A DNA stretch of 5,976 nucleotides from Oscillospiraceae bacterium (GCA_017394565.1 JAFPXW010000385.1:1-5976), one strand, 5' to 3'. Counted from the first letter of the stretch, positions 1 to 5,386 are shown. A program made the numbers and translations. The notes: generated by a model from the sequence alone, not told the origin.

Positions 1-1847
1 AGATAGCCGGCAGACGGCGAAATTTCCTGCACCGTGTAATTACCGCAGGGGTAGGAATTCGTTTTGAAATAGCCGCTTTCATCGGTTGTGTAGGTATCCA
101 CCAGTTCGCCGTCGTGGTACAAACCATACACCGCACCGACAAGCATCGCATCACCCTGCGCTGTGATCTTCTCGGCATCGGTCTTGGTGACTTCGGCGGT
201 GAACTTCTTCAGCTTATTTTCAAACGTTACATCCGTTGTGGCATCCGCGGTCAGCGTTACTTCATTGTCTGCCGGAATGACATAACGGATCGGTACATCC
301 TTCTCAGAAACCGTGTACACAATTTTCGCATCGTTGCTGTCAAAAACCGGAATGTCCGTCAGCACAGCAATGCCGTCCGAGTCGGTCGTAATATCGTAAG
401 AATTACCGCCGCCGGACACGACAAAATGCCGGTCACCGTTCTGGAAATCCTCCGACTGCTTATTGATCTTGATGCTGCCCTTTTTCAGTTCATTCTGAAA
501 ATTCGTGGTCACAGTCAGGTCAGCATCGCCGTCCGTCAGCACGATTTCCTGTGCTTTTGGAGTGACGTAACGCTCGGCAACATTGACCTCGGACACTGTG
601 TAAAGAATCGCATCCCCGGCGGTCATGTCATAGACATTCAGCCCGTCTAACTCCGCCACACCGTTCGCATCGGTCTTGGCAGAAATGCAATGCTCCGTGC
701 CGCCGTCCGTCCAGGTGAGCTGGAACTCCTTGTCGGAAATCTGCCCATCTTCCGCCGTTTTGTTGATCTTGATGCTGCCGGACGTAATGTCCTCCGGCAC
801 GTTAATGTTCGCATTCGGATCGAGCGTGAACACCTCCGGATTCAGGTCATAACCGGTCGGCGCACTGATTTCCTTGACGTAATACACACCGTTCGGCAGC
901 GTGATCGAACCCGTGCCATCCTCGCCGATCGTGATCTCACCGACCTTATTTTCACAAGCAGAATCGACATAAACGCCATACACTGCCTTCGTCCCATCAA
1001 TGGGCGATGTGCCGCTGATCTTCACGGAATTGTCGGTGGACAGTACCTTTGTGATACTGAATTTCACGTCATTCTGCGTCACTCGGAAGGCGTACATATT
1101 CAGCGCCGAAGTCTTTTTACCGGTCGTCTTGTTGTTGATGACCACACCCTCCTGACCGTTCGACTCAATGCGCCAGTGCGTGCCGCCGTCGCCGGTGCCG
1201 TCACCGACCGTCTTATCATTAATGAGCGAATCCGGCACACCGATGGTATGCAGATACGTCACAACATCGTCACGGCTGTCAAATTCACCCATATAGATCC
1301 ATGAGTGGTTAATATCGTTCGGAATCTCGGCAATAACGACAGAGCCTGGCGTGATGGTCGAGCCGTCCGCACACTCCCAATAGGGACGCTCTGTGGTCTT
1401 GATGCCAGCCTTTTCTATGTCGATTTGTGAGGTCACGCCGTCATAGGTGATGGTGCAGGAATCGTCGCAGGATAGCCAATGTTCGGTATCGACCGGTACC
1501 GGATTGTTCCAGTCAAAACCTGTGGTCGAGTAGCCGAGGTGCGTCAGGCTGTAATAGATCAGACCGGAGCAGTCGATGCCCTGATTTCTGATCGTACTCT
1601 CGTCCAGCGGCTTGTAGCTGCCCTGATAATAGATTCCGCTGTAGCCTTTCTTGCCGAAGCCGTACTTCGTGCCGAGGAGCGTCGCCGCCTGAGCGACCAG
1701 CGCATCGGTCGTGGGAAATGCCGGATTTTCCGTCACATCGGCAGCAGCGACAGGAATCGCCGGCAAATTGCCGAGCATGGAAAAAGCGCAGATGCCTGCG
1801 AGGACACCTGCGCCAATTTTCTTTGCAGTTGATTTGAAATTGTTCAT
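1..1847 (-). CDS. Secreted NlpC/P60-like cell-wall peptidase with Cna-B repeats (C-terminus beyond window)
   Basis: This is an open frame of 615 codons from ATG at 1847 that runs off the left edge without a stop. AAAGGAGA lies five bases before the start. Residues 1-36 look like a signal peptide: KSTAKK, a hydrophobic core, then PVAAA. Residues 48-235 resemble an NlpC/P60 papain-fold peptidase: the nucleophile is probably Cys93 in GIDCSGLIYYS and the base His181 in NHSWIYMG, with His224 (GGTHWRIE) a candidate third polar residue. Residues 262-615 are Cna-B/SpaA-like beta-sandwich modules, with strands ending in YYVKE, YTVSE or YTVQE and starts such as SIKINK, consistent with Lys-Glu isopeptide bonds. 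Family knowledge: NlpC/P60 enzymes cut peptidoglycan peptides, and Cna-B repeats form stiff surface stalks. A sorting signal or membrane anchor would lie beyond the window. Such proteins on conjugative elements may open the wall for transfer; that role is inference. The domain calls are confident. Confidence 0.9.
   Translation of the reverse strand, partial: MNNFKSTAKKIGAGVLAGICAFSMLGNLPAIPVAAADVTENPAFPTTDALVAQAATLLGTKYGFGKKGYSGIYYQGSYKPLDESTIRNQGIDCSGLIYYSLTHLGYSTTGFDWNNPVPVDTEHWLSCDDSCTITYDGVTSQIDIEKAGIKTTERPYWECADGSTITPGSVVIAEIPNDINHSWIYMGEFDSRDDVVTYLHTIGVPDSLINDKTVGDGTGDGGTHWRIESNGQEGVVINNKTTGKKTSALNMYAFRVTQNDVKFSITKVLSTDNSVKISGTSPIDGTKAVYGVYVDSACENKVGEITIGEDGTGSITLPNGVYYVKEISAPTGYDLNPEVFTLDPNANINVPEDITSGSIKINKTAEDGQISDKEFQLTWTDGGTEHCISAKTDANGVAELDGLNVYDMTAGDAILYTVSEVNVAERYVTPKAQEIVLTDGDADLTVTTNFQNELKKGSIKINKQSEDFQNGDRHFVVSGGGNSYDITTDSDGIAVLTDIPVFDSNDAKIVYTVSEKDVPIRYVIPADNEVTLTADATTDVTFENKLKKFTAEVTKTDAEKITAQGDAMLVGAVYGLYHDGELVDTYTTDESGYFKTNSYPCGNYTVQEISPSAGY
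205..479 (-). repeat. Cna-B repeat unit (residues 457-547)
   Basis: This is the second copy of the tandem module. It begins with GSIKINK at 479 and ends at the NKLKK boundary near 205. It is slightly shorter than its partner because the strand after SEDF is trimmed. A third, more diverged module starts at residue 549 (FTAEVTKTDAEK) and includes VYGLYHDG and YTVQE before the window ends. The first module, residues 262-350 (FSITKVL to YYVKEISAPTGY), is closer to that one than to this pair. Confidence 0.7.
480..779 (-). repeat. Cna-B repeat unit (residues 357-456)
   Basis: This 100-residue module starts GSIKINK and ends NELKK. It is a paralogue of the next unit (residues 457-547): both share the GSIKINK start, a DANG/DSDG turn, YTVSE, an ERYV/IRYV strand and an F(Q/E)N(E/K)LKK exit. 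The plus-strand 17-mer TTGATCTTGATGCTGCC occurs at 763-779 and again at 463-479, exactly 300 bases apart. The units probably arose by in-frame tandem duplication and have since diverged. Confidence 0.75.
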
Positions 1848-1852
1848 TTTTT

Positions 1853-1858
1853 CTCCTT
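1853..1858 (-). promoter_or_regulatory. Ribosome binding site of the NlpC/P60-Cna-B gene
   Basis: The minus strand reads AAGGAG, five bases before ATG at 1847. It fixes the start just ahead of a convincing signal peptide. Confidence 0.75.
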
Positions 1859-1870
1859 TTCCTAAAATGC

Positions 1871-1896
1871 GAAAGAGCCGAAATATCGGATCTTTC
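1871..1896 (-). terminator. Hairpin between the lipoprotein and Cna-B genes, possible weak terminator
   Basis: On the minus strand GAAAGA pairs with TCTTTC. After a one-base mismatch CCGA pairs with TCGG, leaving a TATT loop. The hairpin starts 15 bases after the TAA of the lipoprotein gene and is followed by GCATTTTAGG, so the T-run is only four long. It could partly terminate transcription or only separate the two messages. No clear promoter is visible between it and the ATG at 1847, so read-through into the Cna-B gene is likely. Confidence 0.4.
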
Positions 1897-1910
1897 ATAG
1901 AATTTGTGAT

Positions 1911-2654
1911 TTAATTCTTCTCGCCGAACATCTCATCATAACGGTAGTTACTGAGCATCTCCGCACCGCCAATATGATGCATTTCCATGTCAATGACCTC
2001 CGTAAATCCGGAATTATACGTCAGGAATTTCTGCCCCTGCGTATCCAGAATAAACCAAATGCCGTCCACCTGCACCGTGTTCGCAACGTGTCCGTAAAGC
2101 TGTGCATCCGTCCAGACGATATAGCAGGGAAGCCCGATCTCTTGGCATTTCTCAAACGTCTGGCAGGCGTAGTTCACACAAGTTCCATGCCCGTTTTCGA
2201 GCATATATTCGTAGACTTCCAGTGCTTTGTCGTAGTCGGATTGCACCGATTCTGCGGTGGTTTCCTCGGTCGGTTCTGTTTCAGGCTCGGTCATTTCCGT
2301 TTCTGTGATCTGTTCGGTTTCGGCTGGTACTGTTTCAGCCAAATCGCTTGGTTCTGTCATGGCGGCTTTGGCGGTCGTTTCCGGTTCCGTGGTTGTTTCC
2401 TCGGTGGTTATCTCCGTGAACAACTCGCTCTGCACCGGTTCGTCAGGGCGTTCCGGTGGATCCGCCTGCTCCGCGGCCGGCGTTGTTTGGTCAAGTAGAA
2501 ACATCGGCACATTGGTGCTTTTTACCTCTGTGGATTCCGGAACTGTCTGAATCGCGTTCATCGCTGGCGTTTCGGGATACTCGCAGTATTCGCCGTCATA
2601 GCAGCCGGTCAAAAGCATAACGGACAGTAGCATTGCTGGCATCATTCGTTTCAT
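1911..2654 (-). CDS. Lipoprotein with Thr/Glu/Pro-rich stalk and transglutaminase-like domain
   Basis: This is a 247-residue exported lipoprotein. The lipobox LLTGC gives lipidated Cys18 after a short basic start and a hydrophobic core. Residues 19-75 are low in structure. Residues 77-137 form an acidic stalk almost entirely of Thr, Glu, Pro and Ala. Residues 138-247 resemble the transglutaminase/papain-like fold: Cys159 in GHGTCVNYA, His189 in YGHVANTV and Asp204 in WFILDTQ are the expected Cys-His-Asp triad in the usual order. Family knowledge: bacterial members act as proteases, amidases or crosslinking enzymes, and the substrate cannot be read from sequence. The lipid and stalk would hold the domain outside the membrane, within reach of the wall. 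The start is supported by a near-perfect AAGGAGG eight bases upstream. The next gene downstream is also exported, and a shared job at the surface is inferred. Confidence 0.88.
   Translation of the reverse strand: MKRMMPAMLLSVMLLTGCYDGEYCEYPETPAMNAIQTVPESTEVKSTNVPMFLLDQTTPAAEQADPPERPDEPVQSELFTEITTEETTTEPETTAKAAMTEPSDLAETVPAETEQITETEMTEPETEPTEETTAESVQSDYDKALEVYEYMLENGHGTCVNYACQTFEKCQEIGLPCYIVWTDAQLYGHVANTVQVDGIWFILDTQGQKFLTYNSGFTEVIDMEMHHIGGAEMLSNYRYDEMFGEKN
2244..2417 (-). repeat. Low-complexity Thr/Glu/Pro stalk coding region
   Basis: It encodes residues 80-137 of the lipoprotein, with irregular TEPE, TTEE and TETE words. At the DNA level it is a run of imperfect GGTTTC/GGTTCTG-like words on the plus strand, a composition prone to slippage and length change. 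It is interpreted as an unstructured extracellular spacer. Confidence 0.7.
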
Positions 2655-2692
2655 GGTGGAAACCTCCTTCGCTTTTTATTATCACCACCATA
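2652..2692 (-). promoter_or_regulatory. 5'-leader hairpin enclosing the Shine-Dalgarno and burying the AUG
   Basis: In the minus-strand message AUGGUGG (2691-2685) is exactly complementary to CCACCAU (2659-2653). One further U-G pair (2692 with 2652) makes eight pairs. The 25-base loop (2684-2660) contains the AAGGAGG site. The last three bases of the 3' arm are the start codon. Formation is predicted from pairing only; it depends on transcription starting upstream of 2692. Confidence 0.4.
2663..2669 (-). promoter_or_regulatory. Ribosome binding site of the lipoprotein gene
   Basis: The minus strand reads AAGGAGG with an eight-base spacer to ATG at 2654. It lies in the loop of a possible hairpin (2652-2692) whose distal arm covers the AUG, so access to the start may be controlled. 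Confidence 0.85.
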
Positions 2693-2697
2693 TCATA
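2692..2697 (-). promoter_or_regulatory. Possible -10 box of the lipoprotein gene
   Basis: TATGAT on the minus strand is close to the TATAAT consensus and lies 38 bases before the ATG. A second candidate, GATAAT, is at 2683-2678. Neither has a recognisable TTGACA-like -35 at 16-18 bases, so a promoter here would be weak, activator-dependent or read by another sigma factor. The box touches the base of the hairpin at 2697-2731. Confidence 0.25.
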
Positions 2698-2731
2698 AAA
2701 CGAGCCGAAAGTCCAGCGTTTTCGGAGTTTT
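2697..2731 (-). terminator. Interrupted hairpin upstream of the lipoprotein gene
   Basis: On the minus strand AAAAC pairs with GTTTT and CCGAAA pairs with TTTCGG, around a nine-base loop; one base on one side and three on the other are unpaired between the two helices. The 3' arm ends in TTTT. It could be a weak terminator for the five-gene block upstream, or an attenuator for the exported pair. Its CCGA/TCGG core is also present in the hairpin at 1871-1896. Confidence 0.35.
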
Positions 2732-2777
2732 TCCTGATTTTCTCCGTAACCACCAAATCGCACAGTTATTTTACTGC

Positions 2778-2812
2778 ACTATGCCATAGTCCGCACTGAT
2801 TTACATAAATCA
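2778..2812. promoter_or_regulatory. Pair of perfect dyads, candidate operator
   Basis: ACTATGCCATAGT (2778-2790) has six-base perfect arms around one base; outer TGC and GCA extend it imperfectly. TGATTTACATAAATCA (2797-2812) has seven-base perfect arms around two bases. Their centres are about 20.5 bases apart, close to two helical turns, so a dimeric regulator could sit on both from one face. They lie just after the stop of the DUF3849-YodL-DUF3846 gene and before the exported genes. Neither is followed by a T-run on the minus strand, so they do not look like terminators. Confidence 0.4.
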
Positions 2813-2822
2813 TCCCCCCCTC

Positions 2823-3923
2823 TCACGTCTGGCTGAAGTCGAGTGCTTCTGCTTCTTCCTCCGAAAGCTCCAGGCTACCACGTTCCAGATAAATCAGCGG
2901 ATAGCGGAACTGTTCGGAAAACTGCTCCATCTGCTCATCCGTCAGCGAAACAGAAATACGCTCTCCCTCGTCATTTTCGCCATCACCCACGATCAGAAAC
3001 GTACCATGGACAAGGCAATCTCCGACCATCCGGTTCGGCGCATAGTCCTTGAACAGAAATTCCTCATCGCAGTACACCAGCGCCTTGTGCGCCGGATCAA
3101 AATAGATCGGCTCGATCAAGCCGCCGACAGCGGATTGCAAGGCTTTCAGTTCATCCCGAATCTCCGCGCGGTACACCTCTTTCTCCGGCTCGCAGATCAG
3201 CACCTTGAGCATATCCGCGTGATCGGTTTTGTCAATGTCAAAGCCGATCTTCTGAAACCCGAAGCTGTCACAAAAATAGAACCCCTTGTTCTTGCCGCTG
3301 CAAATTTCCACCACATCGCTGACAGACAAGCTGCGTCCAACATAACCGGGAGGATGCCTGCAATTGCACAACGCGTATACTTCCTCCAGTGTTTTGCAGT
3401 TCACAGTACCGCCGTAAATTTGCTGATAAGTTGAGGCATCTACACCGCCAAACTGCTGCGTTTCTTCATAATTCCTGAATCGCTTCTGCGGCTGCTCCGT
3501 ATCATCCCTGATCTGGAAAATGCGGATCTGCATCTGCGGCAGCGCATCATACGCCTTGCACACCTCCCGGATAAACCCATCCAGCACCGCCGGATGTGCA
3601 TCGCAGACATAGCCTGCAAATTCCTCCCTCGGCAGCCAGACGGGAAGGACGGTATTCGCCCACTTCCGGTTGCTTGCGGAAAACCGCCCGTCATGATCCT
3701 TATATTTCACAGTCGCCGCCAGCACCCACATCGTGCGGTCAAAGCCGTAATTCTGGATCACTGGCTGCTCACTGCCGTCTGCAAGGTGCATTCCGTCAAA
3801 ATGCTCGCGGATCGTCTGTTCAATGGCTCTGGCGCACTCTGTGTTCAGCTTTTTGCTTTCTCTCCACAGCGTGATCTCGCCCAGTTCTCTGGCATCTTCA
3901 CGGCTTTTGCTATAGACATTCAT
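2823..3923 (-). CDS. DUF3849-YodL-DUF3846 three-domain protein
   Basis: This 366-residue cytoplasmic protein has no signal peptide or membrane segment. Residues 1-125 match DUF3849: VYSKSREDARELGE, a RESKKLN motif, AIEQTIREHFDGMHL, then a DGRFSASNRKWANT segment. Residues 131-229 match the YodL domain: RIFQIRDD, YQQIYGGTV, LEEVYALCN, HPPGYVGRSLSVSDVV and FYFCDSFGFQKI. Residues 237-343 match DUF3846: ADMLKVLICEPEK, LKALQSAVGGLIEPIY, APNRMVGDCLVHGTFLIVGDG and SVSLTDEQMEQFSEQF. None of the three domains has an established biochemical function. They recur on conjugative elements and in large polyvalent proteins of gut Firmicutes, where anti-defence or establishment roles have been suggested. An AAAGGATG site seven bases before the ATG supports the start. 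The gap to the upstream gene is only 24 bases, so they are probably cotranscribed. Confidence 0.88.
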   Translation of the reverse strand: MNVYSKSREDARELGEITLWRESKKLNTECARAIEQTIREHFDGMHLADGSEQPVIQNYGFDRTMWVLAATVKYKDHDGRFSASNRKWANTVLPVWLPREEFAGYVCDAHPAVLDGFIREVCKAYDALPQMQIRIFQIRDDTEQPQKRFRNYEETQQFGGVDASTYQQIYGGTVNCKTLEEVYALCNCRHPPGYVGRSLSVSDVVEICSGKNKGFYFCDSFGFQKIGFDIDKTDHADMLKVLICEPEKEVYRAEIRDELKALQSAVGGLIEPIYFDPAHKALVYCDEEFLFKDYAPNRMVGDCLVHGTFLIVGDGENDEGERISVSLTDEQMEQFSEQFRYPLIYLERGSLELSEEEAEALDFSQT

Positions 3924-3930
3924 GCTGTAT

Positions 3931-3938
3931 CATCCTTT
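3931..3938 (-). promoter_or_regulatory. Ribosome binding site of the DUF3849-YodL-DUF3846 gene
   Basis: The minus strand reads AAAGGATG, seven bases before ATG at 3923. It is a weaker match to the Shine-Dalgarno consensus than those of the lipoprotein and 73-residue genes. Confidence 0.6.
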
Positions 3939-3947
3939 CGTAAATTG

Positions 3948-4169
3948 TTAGGATTCATCAAGAAAACCTTCGCAGAAGCGTTCCCGACATTCCTCACATA
4001 AATCGTTGCCCTTATCATCCTCATTCGGAGGATAAATCGCAACCTGCAGCTTTCCGGGCATGACCGTGATCGTCACATCCACCAACTGCCCGTCCTCAAA
4101 ATACACGCCCGGAATCTCCAGCGCACCGCTGTCATTGATAAATCCGGTCGTGATGATCGTATTTTCCAT
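3948..4169 (-). CDS. Small acidic protein with CxxC motif, possibly AbrB/MazE-like
   Basis: This is a 73-residue protein, not confidently recognised. ATG at 4169 is preferred because AAAGGAG lies eight bases upstream. An in-frame ATG at 4244 would add 25 residues and overlap the methylase stop, but it has only a weak GGAT upstream and would read through a hairpin. Residues 7-48 (TTGFINDSGALEIPGVYFEDGQLVDVTIT, then GKLQVAIYP) recall the short strand-loop-strand pattern of AbrB/MazE-type swapped-hairpin domains, which often bind DNA. That similarity is weak and inferred by eye. The C-terminus is acidic, with three cysteines in LCEECRERFCEG; three thiols could hold a metal with an outside ligand or in a dimer. 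It sits between the methylase and the DUF3849 gene in one apparent operon, so a small regulator is one option. Confidence 0.75.
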   Translation of the reverse strand: MENTIITTGFINDSGALEIPGVYFEDGQLVDVTITVMPGKLQVAIYPPNEDDKGNDLCEECRERFCEGFLDES

Positions 4170-4177
4170 CTGCAACA

Positions 4178-4184
4178 CTCCTTT
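4178..4184 (-). promoter_or_regulatory. Ribosome binding site deciding the start of the small acidic protein
   Basis: The minus strand reads AAAGGAG, eight bases before ATG at 4169. It supports the 73-residue form over the 98-residue form that starts at 4244. Confidence 0.7.
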
Positions 4185-4197
4185 GTTTTTTGAACTT

Positions 4198-4231
4198 GGT
4201 TTCACAAGCTGCCGCAGCATCTTGTGAAACC
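4198..4231 (-). other. Perfect 11-bp hairpin after the methylase gene
   Basis: GGTTTCACAAG (4198-4208) is exactly complementary in reverse to CTTGTGAAACC (4221-4231), around a 12-base loop. It starts five bases after the methylase stop. On the minus strand it is followed by A-rich, not T-rich, sequence, so it is not a standard intrinsic terminator. It may stabilise or mark processing of the methylase message, or tune coupling to the next gene, whose ribosome site is 13 bases further on. Confidence 0.7.
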
Positions 4232-4236
4232 GGTTC

Positions 4237-5073
4237 TCATTCATCTATATCCAAAAGCGGCAGCTGCTGGTATGCTGCCGCTTGTAATTTTGCTCGCTGC
4301 GCTGTATCATAATTGGAAATAAACAGCTCTTGATATTGACATCCGGCATCATAACGCTGCCGCAGATTATTGGTGCGCAGGGCGCTTTCGATCCAAATGC
4401 CCGGATCTGACCATAGCGCCCTGATCTCCGGACAGTCATTGTAGGAGATCAGAAATTTACCCTGACACGCCATCAGCGCGTCATGCAGCCGGACGTGGTC
4501 TTTTCTCCCGAAATCCACATCCTTGTAAAAGTTCTCCGTCATGTAGTACGGCGGATCGCAATAAAAAAAGCTGACCGGTCTGTCATACAATTCGATCAGT
4601 TTTTGAAAATCCAGATTCTCGACAACGACCGTCTGCAATCGCGCTGCACACGCATCGATCAGCGGAAATCTCGACCATAGCGGATAGGGCTTCGGATTGA
4701 ATCCCCTGAGCATATGCCCGTAGCTGTACATGACCATCGCGTAGAATTTCGCTGCCCTGTCATAGTTATGAAATCTCGCAAACAAGCCACGTTTATGAAG
4801 TCCCACCAGCCATCGGTAGTCCTCACGGGCATCCAGATAATAGCGCAGCTTGTATTTCAGCTTATCCGGGTTATCCCGTACACAGCGGAACAGGTTGACC
4901 AGATTGCTGTTGTAATCATTGTAAACCTCAAAGCTCTGCGGCGGCTTGTAGAACAGCACCCACCCGGCACCGCCGAATACCTCGATATACCTTTCATATT
5001 CCAATGGAAAGCGAGCGACCACTTCCTCCCGAAGCGCCTTTTTGCCGCCCACCCATGTCATAAAACTATCCAT
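4237..5073 (-). CDS. DNA adenine methylase, D12 class (Dam-like)
   Basis: This 278-residue protein is a typical length for N6-adenine methyltransferases of the D12 class (Dam/DpnM type). It transfers a methyl group from S-adenosylmethionine to adenine in duplex DNA. Visible motifs in order are WVGGKK (7-12) and EVFGGAG (31-37) for the cofactor pocket, NDYN (52-55) at the second cofactor strand, a target-recognition stretch around 60-165, the catalytic DPPYY (173-177), SYND (210-213), and ELFISNY (249-255). All key residues are present, so it should be active. The target is probably GATC or a related short site, which cannot be proven from sequence. No restriction nuclease is in the window, so it looks like an orphan methylase, perhaps protecting the element from host restriction or altering gene control. 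GGGAGG a few bases before the ATG supports the start. Near relatives are common on Firmicute conjugative elements and phages. Confidence 0.92.
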   Translation of the reverse strand: MDSFMTWVGGKKALREEVVARFPLEYERYIEVFGGAGWVLFYKPPQSFEVYNDYNSNLVNLFRCVRDNPDKLKYKLRYYLDAREDYRWLVGLHKRGLFARFHNYDRAAKFYAMVMYSYGHMLRGFNPKPYPLWSRFPLIDACAARLQTVVVENLDFQKLIELYDRPVSFFYCDPPYYMTENFYKDVDFGRKDHVRLHDALMACQGKFLISYNDCPEIRALWSDPGIWIESALRTNNLRQRYDAGCQYQELFISNYDTAQRAKLQAAAYQQLPLLDIDE

Positions 5074-5076
5074 TTA

Positions 5077-5082
5077 CCTCCC
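5077..5082 (-). promoter_or_regulatory. Ribosome binding site of the adenine methylase gene
   Basis: The minus strand reads GGGAGG, three bases before ATG at 5073. The spacer is unusually short. A small hairpin lies just upstream (5087-5100). Confidence 0.55.
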
Positions 5083-5086
5083 ATCC

Positions 5087-5100
5087 GCCGTCCGAACGGC
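5087..5100 (-). other. Small GC-rich hairpin ahead of the methylase gene
   Basis: On the minus strand GCCGT pairs with ACGGC around a four-base TCGG loop. It lies in the 41-base gap after the 73-residue gene, directly upstream of the methylase ribosome site. With no T-run it is not a terminator. It may affect message stability or initiation. Confidence 0.35.
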
Positions 5101-5114
5101 AGACAGGAAATGCC

Positions 5115-5336
5115 TCACTCATCCTGACGGCTCTCACCTCGGTTCTTGATTTTTGATTGAATGCTTGCAAAGATCAGTCCTTTCTGCTCTGCGTACCCGA
5201 CCGTCTGATTGACCTCACGGCGCAGTTGCTTGTACTGCCTTGCGGACAGCACAACTTTCGCCTGACGAAGCAGATCGGGGATATGCTCTCCAGTGAGGCA
5301 GAAGCCCTCCCGAAGTTGGTTGCGGTTCCTGTGCAT
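5115..5336 (-). CDS. Small basic protein of unknown function
   Basis: This 73-residue protein is not assigned to a named family. It is rich in Arg, Lys and Gln and looks mostly helical: residues 16-30 (GEHIPDLLRQAKVVL) and 31-55 (SARQYKQLRREVNQTVGYAEQKG) would make two helices, followed by a basic tail with KIKNRGESRQDE. It has no signal peptide or membrane segment. Size and charge would suit a nucleic-acid-binding or adaptor protein, but no helix-turn-helix can be claimed. It is very likely real: a strong AAGGAGG lies six bases before the ATG, it fits the 50-base gap after the upstream gene and the 41-base gap before the methylase, and the frame has coherent composition. It is probably cotranscribed with its neighbours. 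Confidence 0.8.
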   Translation of the reverse strand: MHRNRNQLREGFCLTGEHIPDLLRQAKVVLSARQYKQLRREVNQTVGYAEQKGLIFASIQSKIKNRGESRQDE

Positions 5337-5342
5337 AAGCCT

Positions 5343-5349
5343 CCTCCTT
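5343..5349 (-). promoter_or_regulatory. Ribosome binding site of the small basic protein
   Basis: The minus strand reads AAGGAGG, part of TAAGGAGGAG, six bases before ATG at 5336. It is the best evidence that this short frame is translated. Confidence 0.8.
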
Positions 5350-5386
5350 ACGTTGTACTTTTATTTCTTATCTTGATTGCAGTTCA

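Noticed and set aside
114..1304. Plus-strand open frames at 114-650 and 690-1304
   Set aside because: They lie wholly antisense to the Cna-B gene, have Arg/Ile/His-rich improbable composition and no convincing ribosome sites; the minus frame gives clear domains.
1974..2550. Plus-strand frames opposite the lipoprotein stalk, rich in Phe/Arg/Gly or Ser/Val
   Set aside because: They are reverse complements of the Thr/Glu/Pro codons (GAA, ACC, ACG), which stay open by composition; no recognisable protein.
3006..4001. Plus-strand frames opposite the DUF3849-YodL-DUF3846 gene, and a minus frame at 3440-3694
   Set aside because: The minus reading frame matches three known families over its full length; the others are shadows with atypical composition.
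4170..4244. N-terminal extension of the small acidic protein to ATG 4244
   Set aside because: A good AAAGGAG precedes the internal ATG at 4169; the extension is basic, overlaps the methylase stop and encodes a perfect hairpin. It is not excluded, only less likely.
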